A DNA stretch of 43,714 nt from the NCBI GenBank assembly GCA_017936005.1, contig JAGBGK010000049.1, forward strand, positions 1-43,714. The letters are read 5' to 3'. This document shows, piece by piece, positions 23,451 through 32,855 of this stretch. The stretch comes from Tidjanibacter sp. (GTDB lineage: Bacteria; Bacteroidota; Bacteroidia; Bacteroidales; Rikenellaceae). A program made the position numbers and the translations under genes. Each line of letters begins with the position of its first letter. The stretch's first letter is position 1. The notes under the pieces are model-generated. The model ran no database searches and had not been told where the DNA came from. It saw only the letters and a program-made list of their open reading frames with translations.

Positions 23451-25064
23451 ATGAGCACAAAAAAGTTGCACAAAAAAAACGAAAAACACGAAGCCGTATT
23501 CGACCTTGTCAAACTGATGAGCAAGGCCGAAAAACGCAACTTCAAGCTCTATGCCACAAGGCTCGATGGTAACGAGGATGCCAAATTCCTGAAACTCTTC
23601 ACGGCCCTCGACTCCCTCGAACAGTATGACGAGGCAAGGGTGCTATCGTTGTGTCCAGAAATAAGCAAACAGCAGCTCCCAAATCTCAAAGCACACCTCT
23701 ACAAACAGATTCTCACCTCGCTGCGACTGCTCAACGTACAACACTCTACCACCCTGCAAATACGAGAACAAATCGACTTTGTGAAGATTCTCTTCGACAA
23801 GGGACTCTACACCGAAGCCCAAAAGGTGCTCGAAAAGGTGGAAGCCAAAGCAAGAGCAACAGAACAGTGGTCGGCAGTGTTGGATATTGTGGACCTGCAA
23901 CGACAGTTGAAGGTGCTGAGTTTTTCGAGCGAGATGAGCCACGTTGCCGACAAGACCGCAAGGTCGTCGGGCGAGGTATCAACGATGGTCAACAACATCG
24001 CTTCCCTATCGCTCCTCTCGGTACAGTGCTATGCGCTCCACCAGAACATCGGCTTTGCACGCTCACAAAAGGACCTCGATAGGTTGCAAAACTTCTTCAA
24101 GCCCAAGATTGATGCCTACGAAGGCAAGGCGATGACCTTCACCGAAACCTTCTATTTCTACCAAGTGAAGGCGTGGTACTACTACATCAGCCACCGCACA
24201 ACACTCTCCTACCGCTATGCCCTCAAATGGGTTAACCACTTCAACACCCACCCCGAGATGAAGGAGGTGATGTATGACGGTTATATGCGTGGTTATGCAC
24301 ACGTTTTGGACGGTATGTACTTGATGCACAAGTACAAAGCCTTTGTGCGCACCCTCGAAGAATTTGAGCGTGAAACAAAAGAGATTGCCACCCTCAACGA
24401 TAACGCAGCGATGATTTCGCAACAGATTCTCTTTACCAGTCAGCTCAACAAGTGTATTATGGCCGGCACATATAAGGAGGGACTATGGTTGGTGAAAAAC
24501 ATCGACTCCTATCTGAAAAAATATGGTAACCGTCTGACTATCCACGAGAAGATGCCACTCTACTACAAGGTGGCAACACTCTACTTTGGCGACGGCAACT
24601 ACCACAAATGTATCGAATATCTCTCCTACATCATCTCTGTCAAGGACCACAACATTCGCAGGGATCTCCAATGCTATGCCCGAATGTTGAACCTTATGGC
24701 ACTCTATGATGCAGGGCTCGACTTTAATATCGACTATCAGATTCGCTCGGTCTATTCGTTCATTGTAAAGATGAGAGATATGACCGAGATGAAAGCCGTG
24801 TTGCTGTCGTTCTTCAAGAGCTTCGGCAATATCAACGCAATAGACCTCAAAAAAGAACTCAAAATACTCTACGAAAGACTCAAACCCTACGAAACACACC
24901 CCTACGAACGAAGGACGTTCTATTATATTGACATCCTCTCGTGGCTCGAAAGTAAGATTTCAGACAAGAGTATGGGCCAAATCGTGAGGGAAAAATTTGA
25001 GGCAGAGGAGGATGAACAAAACAAAAAGAACAAAACATGGTTCAATCGAGTATTCGGAATATAG
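23451..25064 (+). CDS. Conserved helical (TPR-like) protein of unknown function
   Basis: The 537-residue protein is predicted to be almost wholly alpha-helical, with paired helices resembling degenerate TPRs (for example [26 protein letters not shown], and [28 protein letters not shown]). There is no signal peptide, so it is probably cytoplasmic. The basic N-terminus [10 protein letters not shown] and the C-terminal [10 protein letters not shown] flank the repeats. The ATG at 23451 is chosen over an in-frame TTG at 23427. Its 3' end overlaps the ruvB start by 28 bases, so ruvB expression probably depends on it. No function is recognised. Confidence 0.75.
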   Translation: MSTKKLHKKNEKHEAVFDLVKLMSKAEKRNFKLYATRLDGNEDAKFLKLFTALDSLEQYDEARVLSLCPEISKQQLPNLKAHLYKQILTSLRLLNVQHSTTLQIREQIDFVKILFDKGLYTEAQKVLEKVEAKARATEQWSAVLDIVDLQRQLKVLSFSSEMSHVADKTARSSGEVSTMVNNIASLSLLSVQCYALHQNIGFARSQKDLDRLQNFFKPKIDAYEGKAMTFTETFYFYQVKAWYYYISHRTTLSYRYALKWVNHFNTHPEMKEVMYDGYMRGYAHVLDGMYLMHKYKAFVRTLEEFERETKEIATLNDNAAMISQQILFTSQLNKCIMAGTYKEGLWLVKNIDSYLKKYGNRLTIHEKMPLYYKVATLYFGDGNYHKCIEYLSYIISVKDHNIRRDLQCYARMLNLMALYDAGLDFNIDYQIRSVYSFIVKMRDMTEMKAVLLSFFKSFGNINAIDLKKELKILYERLKPYETHPYERRTFYYIDILSWLESKISDKSMGQIVREKFEAEEDEQNKKNKTWFNRVFGI

Positions 25065-26047
25065 AGAGCGATGTGGATTTTGAGAACAAAATCCGCCCGC
25101 AAGAGTTGGAGAGTTTCCACGGTCAAGACAAGATTGTGGACAACCTCCGTGTGTTTATCAAGGCGGCCCTAATGAGAGGGGAGTCGTTGGACCACGTCCT
25201 CTTCCACGGACCTCCGGGATTGGGCAAAACAACCCTTGCCAACATCGTGGCCAACGAGATGGGCACCACACTCAAAGTTACTAGCGGCCCCGTGTTGGAC
25301 AAACCTGGTGACTTGGCAGGTCTTCTCACAAACCTTTCGGAGGGCGACGTGCTTTTCATAGACGAAATCCACCGTCTGAGTCCCATCGTTGAGGAGTATC
25401 TCTACTCGGCAATGGAGGACTACAAAATCGACATCGTGTTGGACAAAGGCCCCTCGGCCCGTAGCATACAAATCGAACTTGCACCCTTTACGCTCATCGG
25501 CGCCACCACCCGTAGCGGCCTGTTAACCTCCCCACTAAGGGCAAGGTTTGGCATCACCTGCCACTTGGAGTACTACGACACCACTGTTTTGAGCGGCATT
25601 GTAAAACGCTCGGCACACATTTTGGGTATCGACATTGACGACCAAGCAGCCCACGAGGTTGCGTTGCGTAGTAGGGGTACGCCACGTATCGCCAACTCGC
25701 TCCTACGCAGGGTGAGGGACTTTGCTATGGTTATGGGCAATGGCAAGGTTGATTTGGCTATCACCCGCCACGCACTCGGCGCGCTTAACATCGACTCTCG
25801 AGGACTCGACCAGATGGATAACAAGATTTTGTTGGCCATTATCGAAAAGTTTGGCGGTGGCCCCGTGGGACTCAACACCATCGCTACGGCTGTGAGTGAG
25901 GAGGCAGGAACACTCGAAGAGGTCTATGAGCCATTCCTCATCAAAGAGGGTTTTCTCAAACGGACACCACGCGGTAGGGAGGTTACCGAACTCGCCTATT
26001 CACACCTCGGATTGAGCAAAAATCCCGAAAGTGGTGTACTATTTTAG
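25037..26047 (+). CDS. ruvB: Holliday junction branch-migration ATPase RuvB
   Basis: RuvB is the hexameric AAA+ motor that drives RuvA-bound Holliday junctions during recombinational repair. The 336-residue protein begins with the [11 protein letters not shown] segment, has Walker [10 protein letters not shown] (58-66), Walker [10 protein letters not shown], sensor 1 IGATTRSG, the arginine-finger region PLRARFGI, and a winged-helix C-terminus with FLKRTPRGR. Length is typical. It starts inside the upstream gene. Confidence 0.97.
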   Translation: MVQSSIRNIESDVDFENKIRPQELESFHGQDKIVDNLRVFIKAALMRGESLDHVLFHGPPGLGKTTLANIVANEMGTTLKVTSGPVLDKPGDLAGLLTNLSEGDVLFIDEIHRLSPIVEEYLYSAMEDYKIDIVLDKGPSARSIQIELAPFTLIGATTRSGLLTSPLRARFGITCHLEYYDTTVLSGIVKRSAHILGIDIDDQAAHEVALRSRGTPRIANSLLRRVRDFAMVMGNGKVDLAITRHALGALNIDSRGLDQMDNKILLAIIEKFGGGPVGLNTIATAVSEEAGTLEEVYEPFLIKEGFLKRTPRGREVTELAYSHLGLSKNPESGVLF

Positions 26048-26172
26048 CATTATTTGGAGCAAAGAAAAACAAGGTTTCAAAAAAAACACTACCTTCGCAG
26101 GGCGAATGTGGTTTTCACTTGCAAAATGCAAAAAACAAATAACTCAAAATAAACCAAAATTATCAAAGCTCT

Positions 26173-27456
26173 ATGAATCAGAAAAAACAAAATTCAAGCG
26201 TACCGGCAATCATCGTGTGTATCTTGTTGTTCGGTATGATCTCGTTTGTCACCAACTTGGCTTCGCCTATGGGTGATGTTTTGAAAAACCAATTCAGCGT
26301 GCCCAACTGGATGGGTACTCTTGGTGTGTTTGCCAACTTCATTGCATACGCTTGTATGGGTCTTCCTGCAGGTAATATGCTCCAGAAGAAAGGATATAAA
26401 TTCACCGCATTGGCAGCCGTTGCTGTAGGTTTTGTAGGCGTTGGTATTCAGACCTTGTCGGGTGTTGCCGAGAGTTTTGCCATCTATCTGCTTGGTGCTT
26501 TCGTTGCAGGTTTCTCGATGTGTATGTTGAACGTTGTTGTTAACCCCCTTCTGAACAAACTCGGTGGCGGTGGCAACAAGGGTAACCAGCTCGTTCAGGT
26601 TGGTGGTTCGTTCAACTCGTTGATGGGTACCGCAGTAATCTTCCTTTCGGGTATTTTTGTTCCCAACATCCTTGAGGCTAGAATCAGCCAGGTGTTCCCC
26701 TTGATGGCTATCGCATTGGCTATCTTCGCTGTGGCATTTGTGGTTATCGCACTGACCAAAATCCCCGAGAACAAACCCGAGGCTGTTGTTGCTGGCGAGA
26801 AGGAGAAATATGGTCCTATGTCGTTCCGACACTTTGTGCTGGGCGCAGTTGCAATCTTCGTATACGTAGGTATCGAAGTAGGTATTCCCAACGTATTGCA
26901 GAAATGGTTGCAGAACGGTGGTCTTAATGTAGAGAGCGGTGCAGAGGCTATCGCAAGTACCGTAGCTGCAACCTACTGGCTGTTGATGCTTGTAGGTCGT
27001 TTGGTTGGTGCTGCCATTGGTAGCAAAGTGTCGGCAAAGGCAATGCTTTCGACCGTTTCCACCGTAGGCCTCGTTTTGGTATTGTGTGCTATCTTCCTCA
27101 ATCCTGCCAACACCGTGAACCTTCCCGTATTTATGGGTACCGCAGGTTTTGGTGTTGCAGAGGTTCCCGTGAACGCAGCACTGCTTGTTATCTGCGGTCT
27201 TTGCACTTCGGTTATGTGGGGTGGCATCTTCAACCTTGCAGTTGAGGGCCTTGGTAAGTACACCGAGAAGGCTTCGGGTATCTTTATGGCACTCGTTTGC
27301 GGTGGTGGTATTCTTCCTTTGTTGCAGAACGCCGTTGTTGATGCAGCCAGCAACTACCTTGTTAGCTACTGGGTAATCGTTGCTTGCCTTGTTTACCTGC
27401 TCTACTACGCACTCATTGGTAGCAAGAACGTGAACAAAAACATCCCTACCGAGTAA
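26173..27456 (+). CDS. MFS sugar transporter, FucP/GluP (FHS) family
   Basis: The 427-residue inner-membrane protein has about 12 hydrophobic segments. The start IIVCILLFGMISFVTNLASPMGDVLKNQF and the loop NVVVNPLLNKLGGGGNKGNQLVQVGGSFNSLMG are characteristic of the fucose/glucose/galactose:H+ symporter branch of the major facilitator superfamily. The substrate cannot be told from sequence; no sugar-catabolic genes are next to it. The 125 bases upstream contain only a weak -7-like TACCTTCG (26090-26097). A terminator follows. Confidence 0.88.
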   Translation: MNQKKQNSSVPAIIVCILLFGMISFVTNLASPMGDVLKNQFSVPNWMGTLGVFANFIAYACMGLPAGNMLQKKGYKFTALAAVAVGFVGVGIQTLSGVAESFAIYLLGAFVAGFSMCMLNVVVNPLLNKLGGGGNKGNQLVQVGGSFNSLMGTAVIFLSGIFVPNILEARISQVFPLMAIALAIFAVAFVVIALTKIPENKPEAVVAGEKEKYGPMSFRHFVLGAVAIFVYVGIEVGIPNVLQKWLQNGGLNVESGAEAIASTVAATYWLLMLVGRLVGAAIGSKVSAKAMLSTVSTVGLVLVLCAIFLNPANTVNLPVFMGTAGFGVAEVPVNAALLVICGLCTSVMWGGIFNLAVEGLGKYTEKASGIFMALVCGGGILPLLQNAVVDAASNYLVSYWVIVACLVYLLYYALIGSKNVNKNIPTE

Positions 27457-27479
27457 TCAGCCGGTAAAGACATCATAGC

Positions 27480-27515
27480 AAAAGCCCTGCTCCCCAATCG
27501 GAGTGGGGCTTTTTT
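27480..27515 (+). terminator. Terminator after the MFS gene
   Basis: The arm 27480-27493 (AAAAGCCC..CTCC) pairs with 27500-27513 (GGAG.GGGGCTTTT) and ends in a T-run. Confidence 0.8.
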
Positions 27516-27799
27516 GTGCCATTGGCTATTTTTTCGACCACTACCATATCGTAAGAGAGAAGTGGATGTGGTTTATGTACAGAACAAATGTTTTGAATGG
27601 CTGGCTTTTCGGGGAGTTGTGTTGACTCTCCGCAGGAGAGGCCGCCACGAAAGAAAACAACACCCTCAAACTCGTTTGAAAGGGTGTTGTTTACTTTTGG
27701 GGCGAGATGTCTGCCAAGACACTCACACCTCTCCGCAAGGGCTACACTAAAAATTTTTGGTGCAGCTTTTTATAAAAAGGTGCAAAAAGAAAATCACAA
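27516..27799. other. Intergenic region with two hairpins, no gene recognised
   Basis: No credible coding frame is seen. There is a small hairpin GGGGAGT/ACTCTCC near 27611-27631 and a strong 12-bp one, AAACAACACCCT (27655-27666) with AGGGTGTTGTTT (27681-27692). The latter probably ends the minus-strand DUF4924 transcript, although it is about 110 bases beyond the stop. Confidence 0.5.
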
Positions 27800-28354
27800 C
27801 TACTTGCCGAACAGGTCAACCTCGCCACGCTCCACTTGGAGGTAGGTTTGGGCAAGGAGGGCCACCACGGGCGAGATGAGCGACACCACGTCCTCGATGG
27901 CTCCGGCTTTGCTTTGGTCGCCTTTGATGCGGTAGAGCATTGCGGCATAGAGTGCACGGAAGCAGAGCTCAATGTCGCTAATGCCATCTCGGGCGATGAC
28001 GATACGCAAGCGTGGGAGCTCCTCTTTGAGGGGAGCCCAAAGGTTGCGATAGGCGGCACCGATGGGGAGTTCGAGGAGTTGAAGGTGTAGGTTTTCCAGG
28101 TCGCCTATGAGGTGCAACGTGTGGGCGAGGTGTCCACGCTCACTCTTGCCCTCCTCTTGTAGGAGCCCTGCAAGACTCATATACCACATAAACACCTGTT
28201 GTTTGGTCTGTTCATCGTAGTCGCTGTTTTGTACGAGCGAGGTGTATATGGCCTCGGGGCTAAACTTCAAGGCCCTCAAAAGATCCTCCAACTGCCAAAG
28301 GTAGAGGATGTATTCGGCGATGTTTTCTCTGCGTTTCTGCTGTGCAATGTACAT
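27800..28354 (-). CDS. DUF4924 family protein
   Basis: The 184-residue protein opens with MYIAQQKRRENIAEYILYLWQLEDLLRA, the characteristic start of DUF4924, a cytoplasmic helical family largely confined to Bacteroidetes and of unknown function. An in-frame ATG at 28378 lies inside the promoter -7 box (28383-28376), so it cannot be the start; 28354 is chosen. It is a single-gene unit. Confidence 0.82.
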   Translation of the reverse strand: MYIAQQKRRENIAEYILYLWQLEDLLRALKFSPEAIYTSLVQNSDYDEQTKQQVFMWYMSLAGLLQEEGKSERGHLAHTLHLIGDLENLHLQLLELPIGAAYRNLWAPLKEELPRLRIVIARDGISDIELCFRALYAAMLYRIKGDQSKAGAIEDVVSLISPVVALLAQTYLQVERGEVDLFGK

Positions 28355-28375
28355 ATCTCGGTCTTCTATTTTCGG

Positions 28376-28407
28376 CAAAGATACAACTAAATGGAGGTTT
28401 TACACAA
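28376..28407 (-). promoter_or_regulatory. Promoter of the DUF4924 gene
   Basis: On the minus strand TTG (28407-28405), a 21-base spacer and TATCTTTG (28383-28376). It decides the start of the gene. Confidence 0.7.
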
Positions 28408-28775
28408 CAAACCGAAGTTGCTTTTGCAAAATCTTTCATATATTTGTAGTGCCTAACTGCCTAATAGCATTGGGCGTACATATTTATTGATGAAAGTGTA
28501 TTAGCTTTTGTCCTTGAACGAAAATGTGGAAGTTTTCAGAACACAAGGTAAGCAACACACTCGTCACTCCGTATTGCATAGTATTTGGGGTGTTCTGCCC
28601 CATACTCATTCGATACGAGTGTGGGGTATGTTTATTTGTGTTCGGGTCATTCCACAACCTTCGTTCAGATAGACTAATCAACTCCACACTTTCTTTTTGC
28701 CCATAACCCACCGCATAGGAGTTGCTACGGTAATGTGATTTGGAACAAAATATGTTAAACCAAATTTATATTACT
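28408..28775 (+). promoter_or_regulatory. Long upstream region of the surface lipoprotein gene
   Basis: A plus-strand -7 box TATATTTG (28439-28446) with TTG 18 bases upstream would start a transcript near 28453, about 320 bases before the lipoprotein ATG. The leader includes a 10-bp stem (28598-28607 with 28617-28626, loop of nine bases) and no convincing coding frame. Either a long regulated leader or a separate small RNA is possible; no other promoter nearer to the gene was recognised. Confidence 0.4.
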
Positions 28776-31673
28776 ATGAAAAAACTACTCTACATTGTTC
28801 CCCTGCTGCTGGGAATGGCCCTCACTTCGTGCTACGATGAGGACATCGAGAAAATCAACAGCCGTTTAGATGCAATCGAAAACACCCAAATCGCAACCAT
28901 CAGTCAGCAAATCACCTCAATCAACAACTCCATTCTGCTCCTCAATGGCACCGACAAGGAGTTGAAGGACTACATCACCACCCTCGAAAAGGAGGCAGAG
29001 AATTTGCAGACCCAAATCACCACTACCAACACCAAGATTGACGAGGTGAAAACCGAGGTGCTCTCCACAATTTCTACTGAAAAGGCGAACATCCTTGCAG
29101 AGTTGGAGGCATTGAGGAATACCACCGCCGCTCGTTTGGAGGAAATCAATGCAACCATCGCCGAACTCAAAGCGGCAGATGGCGATATGAGTGCACAGAT
29201 TGAAGCACTTGAAGCGGAGGCAGCACAGTTGGAGGTAAAACTTGCCGAGACCAACACCAAAATCGACACCGTAAAGAGCGAACTCACCGAAACCATCAGC
29301 ACCGAGAAGGCAAATATCCTTGCAGAGTTGGAGGCGTTCAGGGCAACCGTAAATGGCGAGTTGGAGGCTATCAAAGCAGTGCTTGAAACTCTCAAAGCAA
29401 AAGATGCGGAGTTGGATGGTAAGATTGCCACTCTCCAAGAGTATGTAGATACCGAGTTGAAAGCAACCGAGGATTGGGCGACTGCCACCTTTGCCACTTT
29501 GGAGCAGTACAACGAGGTGGTTGCAACCATCGCCACCATCGAGGGTGCTATCGAGGGTCTGAACGAGAGCATTGCCGCCCTCGAAACCCGCATCAATGAG
29601 AAGATTGCCAAAGACATCGAAACCGCTTGCGCAACCCTCTCGGCAGACTTGCAGAAAGCAGTGGAGGACATCACTACCGCATACACCTCTGCCATCACCA
29701 CCGCAAAGGAAGAGATTACCACAGCCTACACCGCCAAGTTGGAAGGTGCAATCTCCGCCCTCGAAACCTCAATGAAGGAGTGGGTAAATGAGCAACTCAC
29801 CGCCTACTCAACCATCGTGAGTACCGAGGCAAAAATCACCGCCTTGCAGAGCGAGATGGATGGCAAACTTGCAGCGCAGAAAACCTACTTGGAGGCACTT
29901 GTGAATGCCCTTTCTTCTAGCGTTACCACCGACATTACCGCTATCAGAAAGCAGATTGAGGAAATTGAAGAGGCAATCACCAAGAACGCAGAGGAGATTG
30001 AGAAACTGCGTGGTGAACTTGCTGAGCAGAAAGAGGAACTCACCGAGGCATATACCGCTGCCATCGCTGCCGCTATTGCCGAGAGCGAGGGCAAGATGAG
30101 CGACAAACTCGCAGAGGAGATTGCTGCCATAAACGAGCGCATCGACAAATCGGACATCGCCGCCATTGAGGCACTCATTGCCAACTGCAAGGCACGAATG
30201 GAAACTGCCGAAGCAGACATTGTACAACTCAAAGCTAATGTGCTCCAACTGCAAGTGGATGTTGAAGAGTTGCAGGAGATTACCGAGAAACTCCTGGCGC
30301 AAATTCAGTCCATCACCTACATCCCCACCTACGATGACGGCAAAGCAACCATCGACTACCACACCAAACGAGGCACCCTCGACTTCCAAATCTCGCCCAA
30401 GAGCGCAATCAACGACTTGGAGAAGGTGTGGCAAACCGCACTCTCGGTGAAGGCTGTCGCTACCCAAACCCGTGCTGTGGACTTCATCAACCTCCCCATC
30501 ACAGCCTTTGAGGCAGATGCCACTAACGGAACTATCACCATCGAGGTTGACGGTTCGAACTTGGGGGATGCGTTCTTCACAGAAAAATCCACCGCCAGCG
30601 CCACCATCGAAGTGTCGGACGGCAACAACTGCCTAAACTCCGCATATCTCAACCTTACCGCCAACTTTATCATTCACTTTGAGGATAAAGAGGTGGAAAG
30701 ATTGTGTGTCTTGAATTGGGATACTGATGGTGATTTGAAACTTTCGTATGAGGAGGCTGCTGCGGTAACTAGTTTAGGAACCATTTTCCAAGAAACGGAA
30801 AAATATTATGGAACACGAATACAAAAATTTAATGAGCTACAGTATTTTATAAATATAACAGAAATTAGTGGGTTTGAGGGATGTGCGGAGTTGCTGGAAA
30901 TTATTCTTCCCAATAATTGTATCTCTATTGGGGACTCAGCATTCGCTGGTTGTAAGAGTCTTATTGGTATTACAATCCCCAATAATGTAGTGTCGATTGG
31001 AAATAGTGCGTTTTCCGGTTGCTCAAATCTAGCAAGTATCATCATCCCCAAGAGTGTCACTTCGTTTGGTAGAGATGCCTTCTATGGTTGCACGGGTGAG
31101 TTGACTATAAATTGTGATATTCCATCAGCATCATCCTCCGATTATAGGGTTTTCAGGGGGTGTAAATTTACCAAAGTGATTATTGGTGACAGCGTTGCTT
31201 TGATTGGCGCTTTTGCATTTTATGACTATAATTCTTCGCCAATTGCCAATGTGGTTGTAGGTAATGGAGTTACTTTGATTGGAAATAGGGCGTTTTCCGG
31301 TTGCTCAAATCTAGCAAGCATCACTATTCCCGATAGCGTCACTTCGATTGGAGAGTATGCGTTCTCTGGTTGCCCAAACCTTACGAGCGTAATTATTGGT
31401 AATGGTGTTGAAAATATTGAAGAGCGTGCATTTTCTGATTGTTCGAGCCTTGCAGTGGTGTATTGCAAACCCACTACACCTCCTGCTTTGTTTCGCTATT
31501 ATTTTTATTCATCATCAATTACGAGAGTCTTTCCTTTGAATTCTGGGATGGTAATATATGTGCCCGCTGATGCATACACATCATATAAACAATATACATC
31601 GACAGGCGATGGCACACTTCCCGATAATTGGGCTGAGTATAAATCATACATCAAACCTTACAATTTTGAGTAA
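28776..31673 (+). CDS. Large surface lipoprotein: coiled coil, beta domain, EF-hand loop and BspA-like leucine-rich repeats
   Basis: The 965-residue product has a lipoprotein signal ending LLGMALTSC. The mature start YDEDIEKINSRLDAIE resembles the N-terminal coiled-coil domain (DUF4988-like) of Bacteroidetes surface proteins. A very long coiled coil follows to about residue 510, with a 75-residue internal repeat (TNTKID...STEKANILAELEA twice). Residues about 513-635 are beta-rich. An EF-hand-like calcium loop, DTDGDLKLSYEE, sits at 649-660, and LRR_5 repeats (TIPDSVTSIGEYAFSGC) run from about 688 to 890. No type IX sorting domain is seen. BspA-like proteins bind host or microbial surfaces; adhesion is an inference. 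From about base 30,690 the DNA becomes AT-rich, unlike the first two thirds. Confidence 0.85.
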   Translation: MKKLLYIVPLLLGMALTSCYDEDIEKINSRLDAIENTQIATISQQITSINNSILLLNGTDKELKDYITTLEKEAENLQTQITTTNTKIDEVKTEVLSTISTEKANILAELEALRNTTAARLEEINATIAELKAADGDMSAQIEALEAEAAQLEVKLAETNTKIDTVKSELTETISTEKANILAELEAFRATVNGELEAIKAVLETLKAKDAELDGKIATLQEYVDTELKATEDWATATFATLEQYNEVVATIATIEGAIEGLNESIAALETRINEKIAKDIETACATLSADLQKAVEDITTAYTSAITTAKEEITTAYTAKLEGAISALETSMKEWVNEQLTAYSTIVSTEAKITALQSEMDGKLAAQKTYLEALVNALSSSVTTDITAIRKQIEEIEEAITKNAEEIEKLRGELAEQKEELTEAYTAAIAAAIAESEGKMSDKLAEEIAAINERIDKSDIAAIEALIANCKARMETAEADIVQLKANVLQLQVDVEELQEITEKLLAQIQSITYIPTYDDGKATIDYHTKRGTLDFQISPKSAINDLEKVWQTALSVKAVATQTRAVDFINLPITAFEADATNGTITIEVDGSNLGDAFFTEKSTASATIEVSDGNNCLNSAYLNLTANFIIHFEDKEVERLCVLNWDTDGDLKLSYEEAAAVTSLGTIFQETEKYYGTRIQKFNELQYFINITEISGFEGCAELLEIILPNNCISIGDSAFAGCKSLIGITIPNNVVSIGNSAFSGCSNLASIIIPKSVTSFGRDAFYGCTGELTINCDIPSASSSDYRVFRGCKFTKVIIGDSVALIGAFAFYDYNSSPIANVVVGNGVTLIGNRAFSGCSNLASITIPDSVTSIGEYAFSGCPNLTSVIIGNGVENIEERAFSDCSSLAVVYCKPTTPPALFRYYFYSSSITRVFPLNSGMVIYVPADAYTSYKQYTSTGDGTLPDNWAEYKSYIKPYNFE

Positions 31674-31738
31674 AACGCAACAATGGATTGGTAGTTTCAA
31701 AGAAAATTCAACAAAATTATTAACTAAATTTATGTGTT

Positions 31739-32005
31739 ATGGCAAGTACTATATCTTTGGCAAAGTTATGTGAAATGATGGATGATTGTTATGTCAAAAG
31801 CAAACAAGGAGAGAATGTAGAAATCCCTTATGTCGTGACCAAAAAAGGTGAAAAGATAACAGGTGATGTAAAGTTTGGATTCCCACAATTATCAAGACCT
31901 GATGGAAATTTACCCGTTGCTTTGATTATGAGAAAGCAAGTGGATTTCCAAAACATCCAGGAAATAAAGATTGGAGATGTTGAATATGAGATTGTCGAAG
32001 AGTAA
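31739..32005 (+). CDS. 88-residue protein of unknown function
   Basis: A small, probably cytoplasmic protein, MASTISLAKLCEMMDD...IEIKIGDVEYEIVEE, with alternating hydrophobic segments such as LPVALIMRKQVDF. It has no signal peptide and no recognised domain. It starts 65 bases after the lipoprotein stop, shares the AT-rich composition of the lipoprotein 3' region, and is closed by its own terminator, so it may have arrived together with that segment. It could be a small partner of the lipoprotein, but nothing in the sequence proves it. Confidence 0.65.
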   Translation: MASTISLAKLCEMMDDCYVKSKQGENVEIPYVVTKKGEKITGDVKFGFPQLSRPDGNLPVALIMRKQVDFQNIQEIKIGDVEYEIVEE

Positions 32006-32023
32006 TCTGTTAGATTAAATCGC

Positions 32024-32054
32024 AAGGGGGGAGGCTTACAACCTCCCCTTTTTT
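32024..32054 (+). terminator. Terminator after the 88-residue gene
   Basis: AAGGGGGGAGG (32024-32034) faces CCTCCCCTT (32042-32050), followed by TTTT. Confidence 0.85.
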
Positions 32055-32276
32055 CCGCCCATCTCTTGTTGGTGGGTATCTTTTTTAATACCCGAGAGTG
32101 TTGGAAGGGGAAGGGTGATAGGGACAATAGAGAGTTTAAGGAGCTTAGGGAGTGGTTGAAAAACACGGGTAACGAAAATGTTACCCGTGTTTTTTTAATT
32201 CACCCAACTCATTAAAGCACATCCACTTACCCATTGCAAAAGAGAAAAATCGGAGTGTGGGTGCAAAAAATTATAG
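32055..32276. other. Intergenic region with a second, orphan terminator
   Basis: About 100 bases without a gene (32055-32158) contain the small hairpin GGGTAT/ATACCC (32074-32093). They are followed by a strong terminator: AAACACGGGTAAC (32161-32173) with GTTACCCGTGTTT (32180-32192) and a T-run. Nothing obvious ends there apart from read-through from the left. Confidence 0.6.
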
Positions 32277-32317
32277 TACTATGTATTGCATAGTATTAAA
32301 TTATTTTCATATATTTG
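32277..32317 (+). promoter_or_regulatory. Promoter and candidate PadR operator of the pspC operon
   Basis: TTG (32286-32288), a 21-base spacer and TATATTTG (32310-32317). The inverted repeat TACTATG-TATTG-CATAGTA (32277-32295) covers the -33 element. A regulator bound there would block the promoter, and the operon itself encodes a PadR repressor. Confidence 0.65.
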
Positions 32318-32348
32318 CATTACAAAACACTCTAATACTTTTACAACA

Positions 32349-32837
32349 GTGAACACAACACTCAAAGTCAGAATCGGTCAAACCGTGTTTACAATCGAGG
32401 GCGATGCCCACAGAATCCTGAGCGACTATCTCGACGACATCGCCGCCAGGTGTGAAGAGTCGGCACGCAAAGAGGTGCTGGATGATGTGGAGATGCGCAT
32501 TGCCGACCTTTTCAGTGGTTGGCTTGGCAACCCCGCAAATGTGGTTGATACCTATATGGTACGTCGTGTGCAAGAGACCATCGGTCGTCCCGAGGATTTC
32601 GGAGAACTCAAAGAGCCCACCCGCAAGCCCGACGAGGAAAAGGAAGTAAAAAGGCTCTTGCGTAGTAGGAACGACAAGGTTATCGGCGGTGTGTGCGGAG
32701 GCGTGGCCAAGTTTGTCAACATCGACCCCACCCTATTGCGCATTGCAACCCTGTTGCTTGTTGTTTTCGGCGGTCTGAGCCTATGGCTTTACATCATTTT
32801 ATGGATTTTCCTCCCGATGGAAGAGAGGAGCAAATAG
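32349..32837 (+). CDS. PspC-domain membrane protein (long form)
   Basis: The 162-residue protein has a cytoplasmic N-terminal region (NTTLKVRIGQTVFTIEGDAHRILSDYLDDI...) of the type found in Bacteroidetes PspC proteins. A PspC domain follows: LLRSRNDKVIGGVCGGVAKFVNIDPTLLRIATLLLVVFGGLSLWLYIILWIFLP. PspC proteins are inner-membrane parts of envelope-stress responses. The start is GTG 32349: the upstream ATG at 32286 lies in the promoter, before the predicted transcript start. It is first in a six-gene operon ending with the terminator at 34892. Confidence 0.85.
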   Translation: MNTTLKVRIGQTVFTIEGDAHRILSDYLDDIAARCEESARKEVLDDVEMRIADLFSGWLGNPANVVDTYMVRRVQETIGRPEDFGELKEPTRKPDEEKEVKRLLRSRNDKVIGGVCGGVAKFVNIDPTLLRIATLLLVVFGGLSLWLYIILWIFLPMEERSK

Positions 32838-32855
32838 AAAAGAAAGGAGAAAGTT

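Noticed and set aside
28484-28711. 75-residue minus-strand frame upstream of the lipoprotein gene
   Set aside because: No promoter, no homology pattern, and it runs through a palindromic leader; probably non-coding.
32286-32348. Upstream ATG as start of the first PspC protein
   Set aside because: It overlaps the -33 element and lies before the predicted transcript start; the GTG at 32349 gives the family-typical N-terminus.
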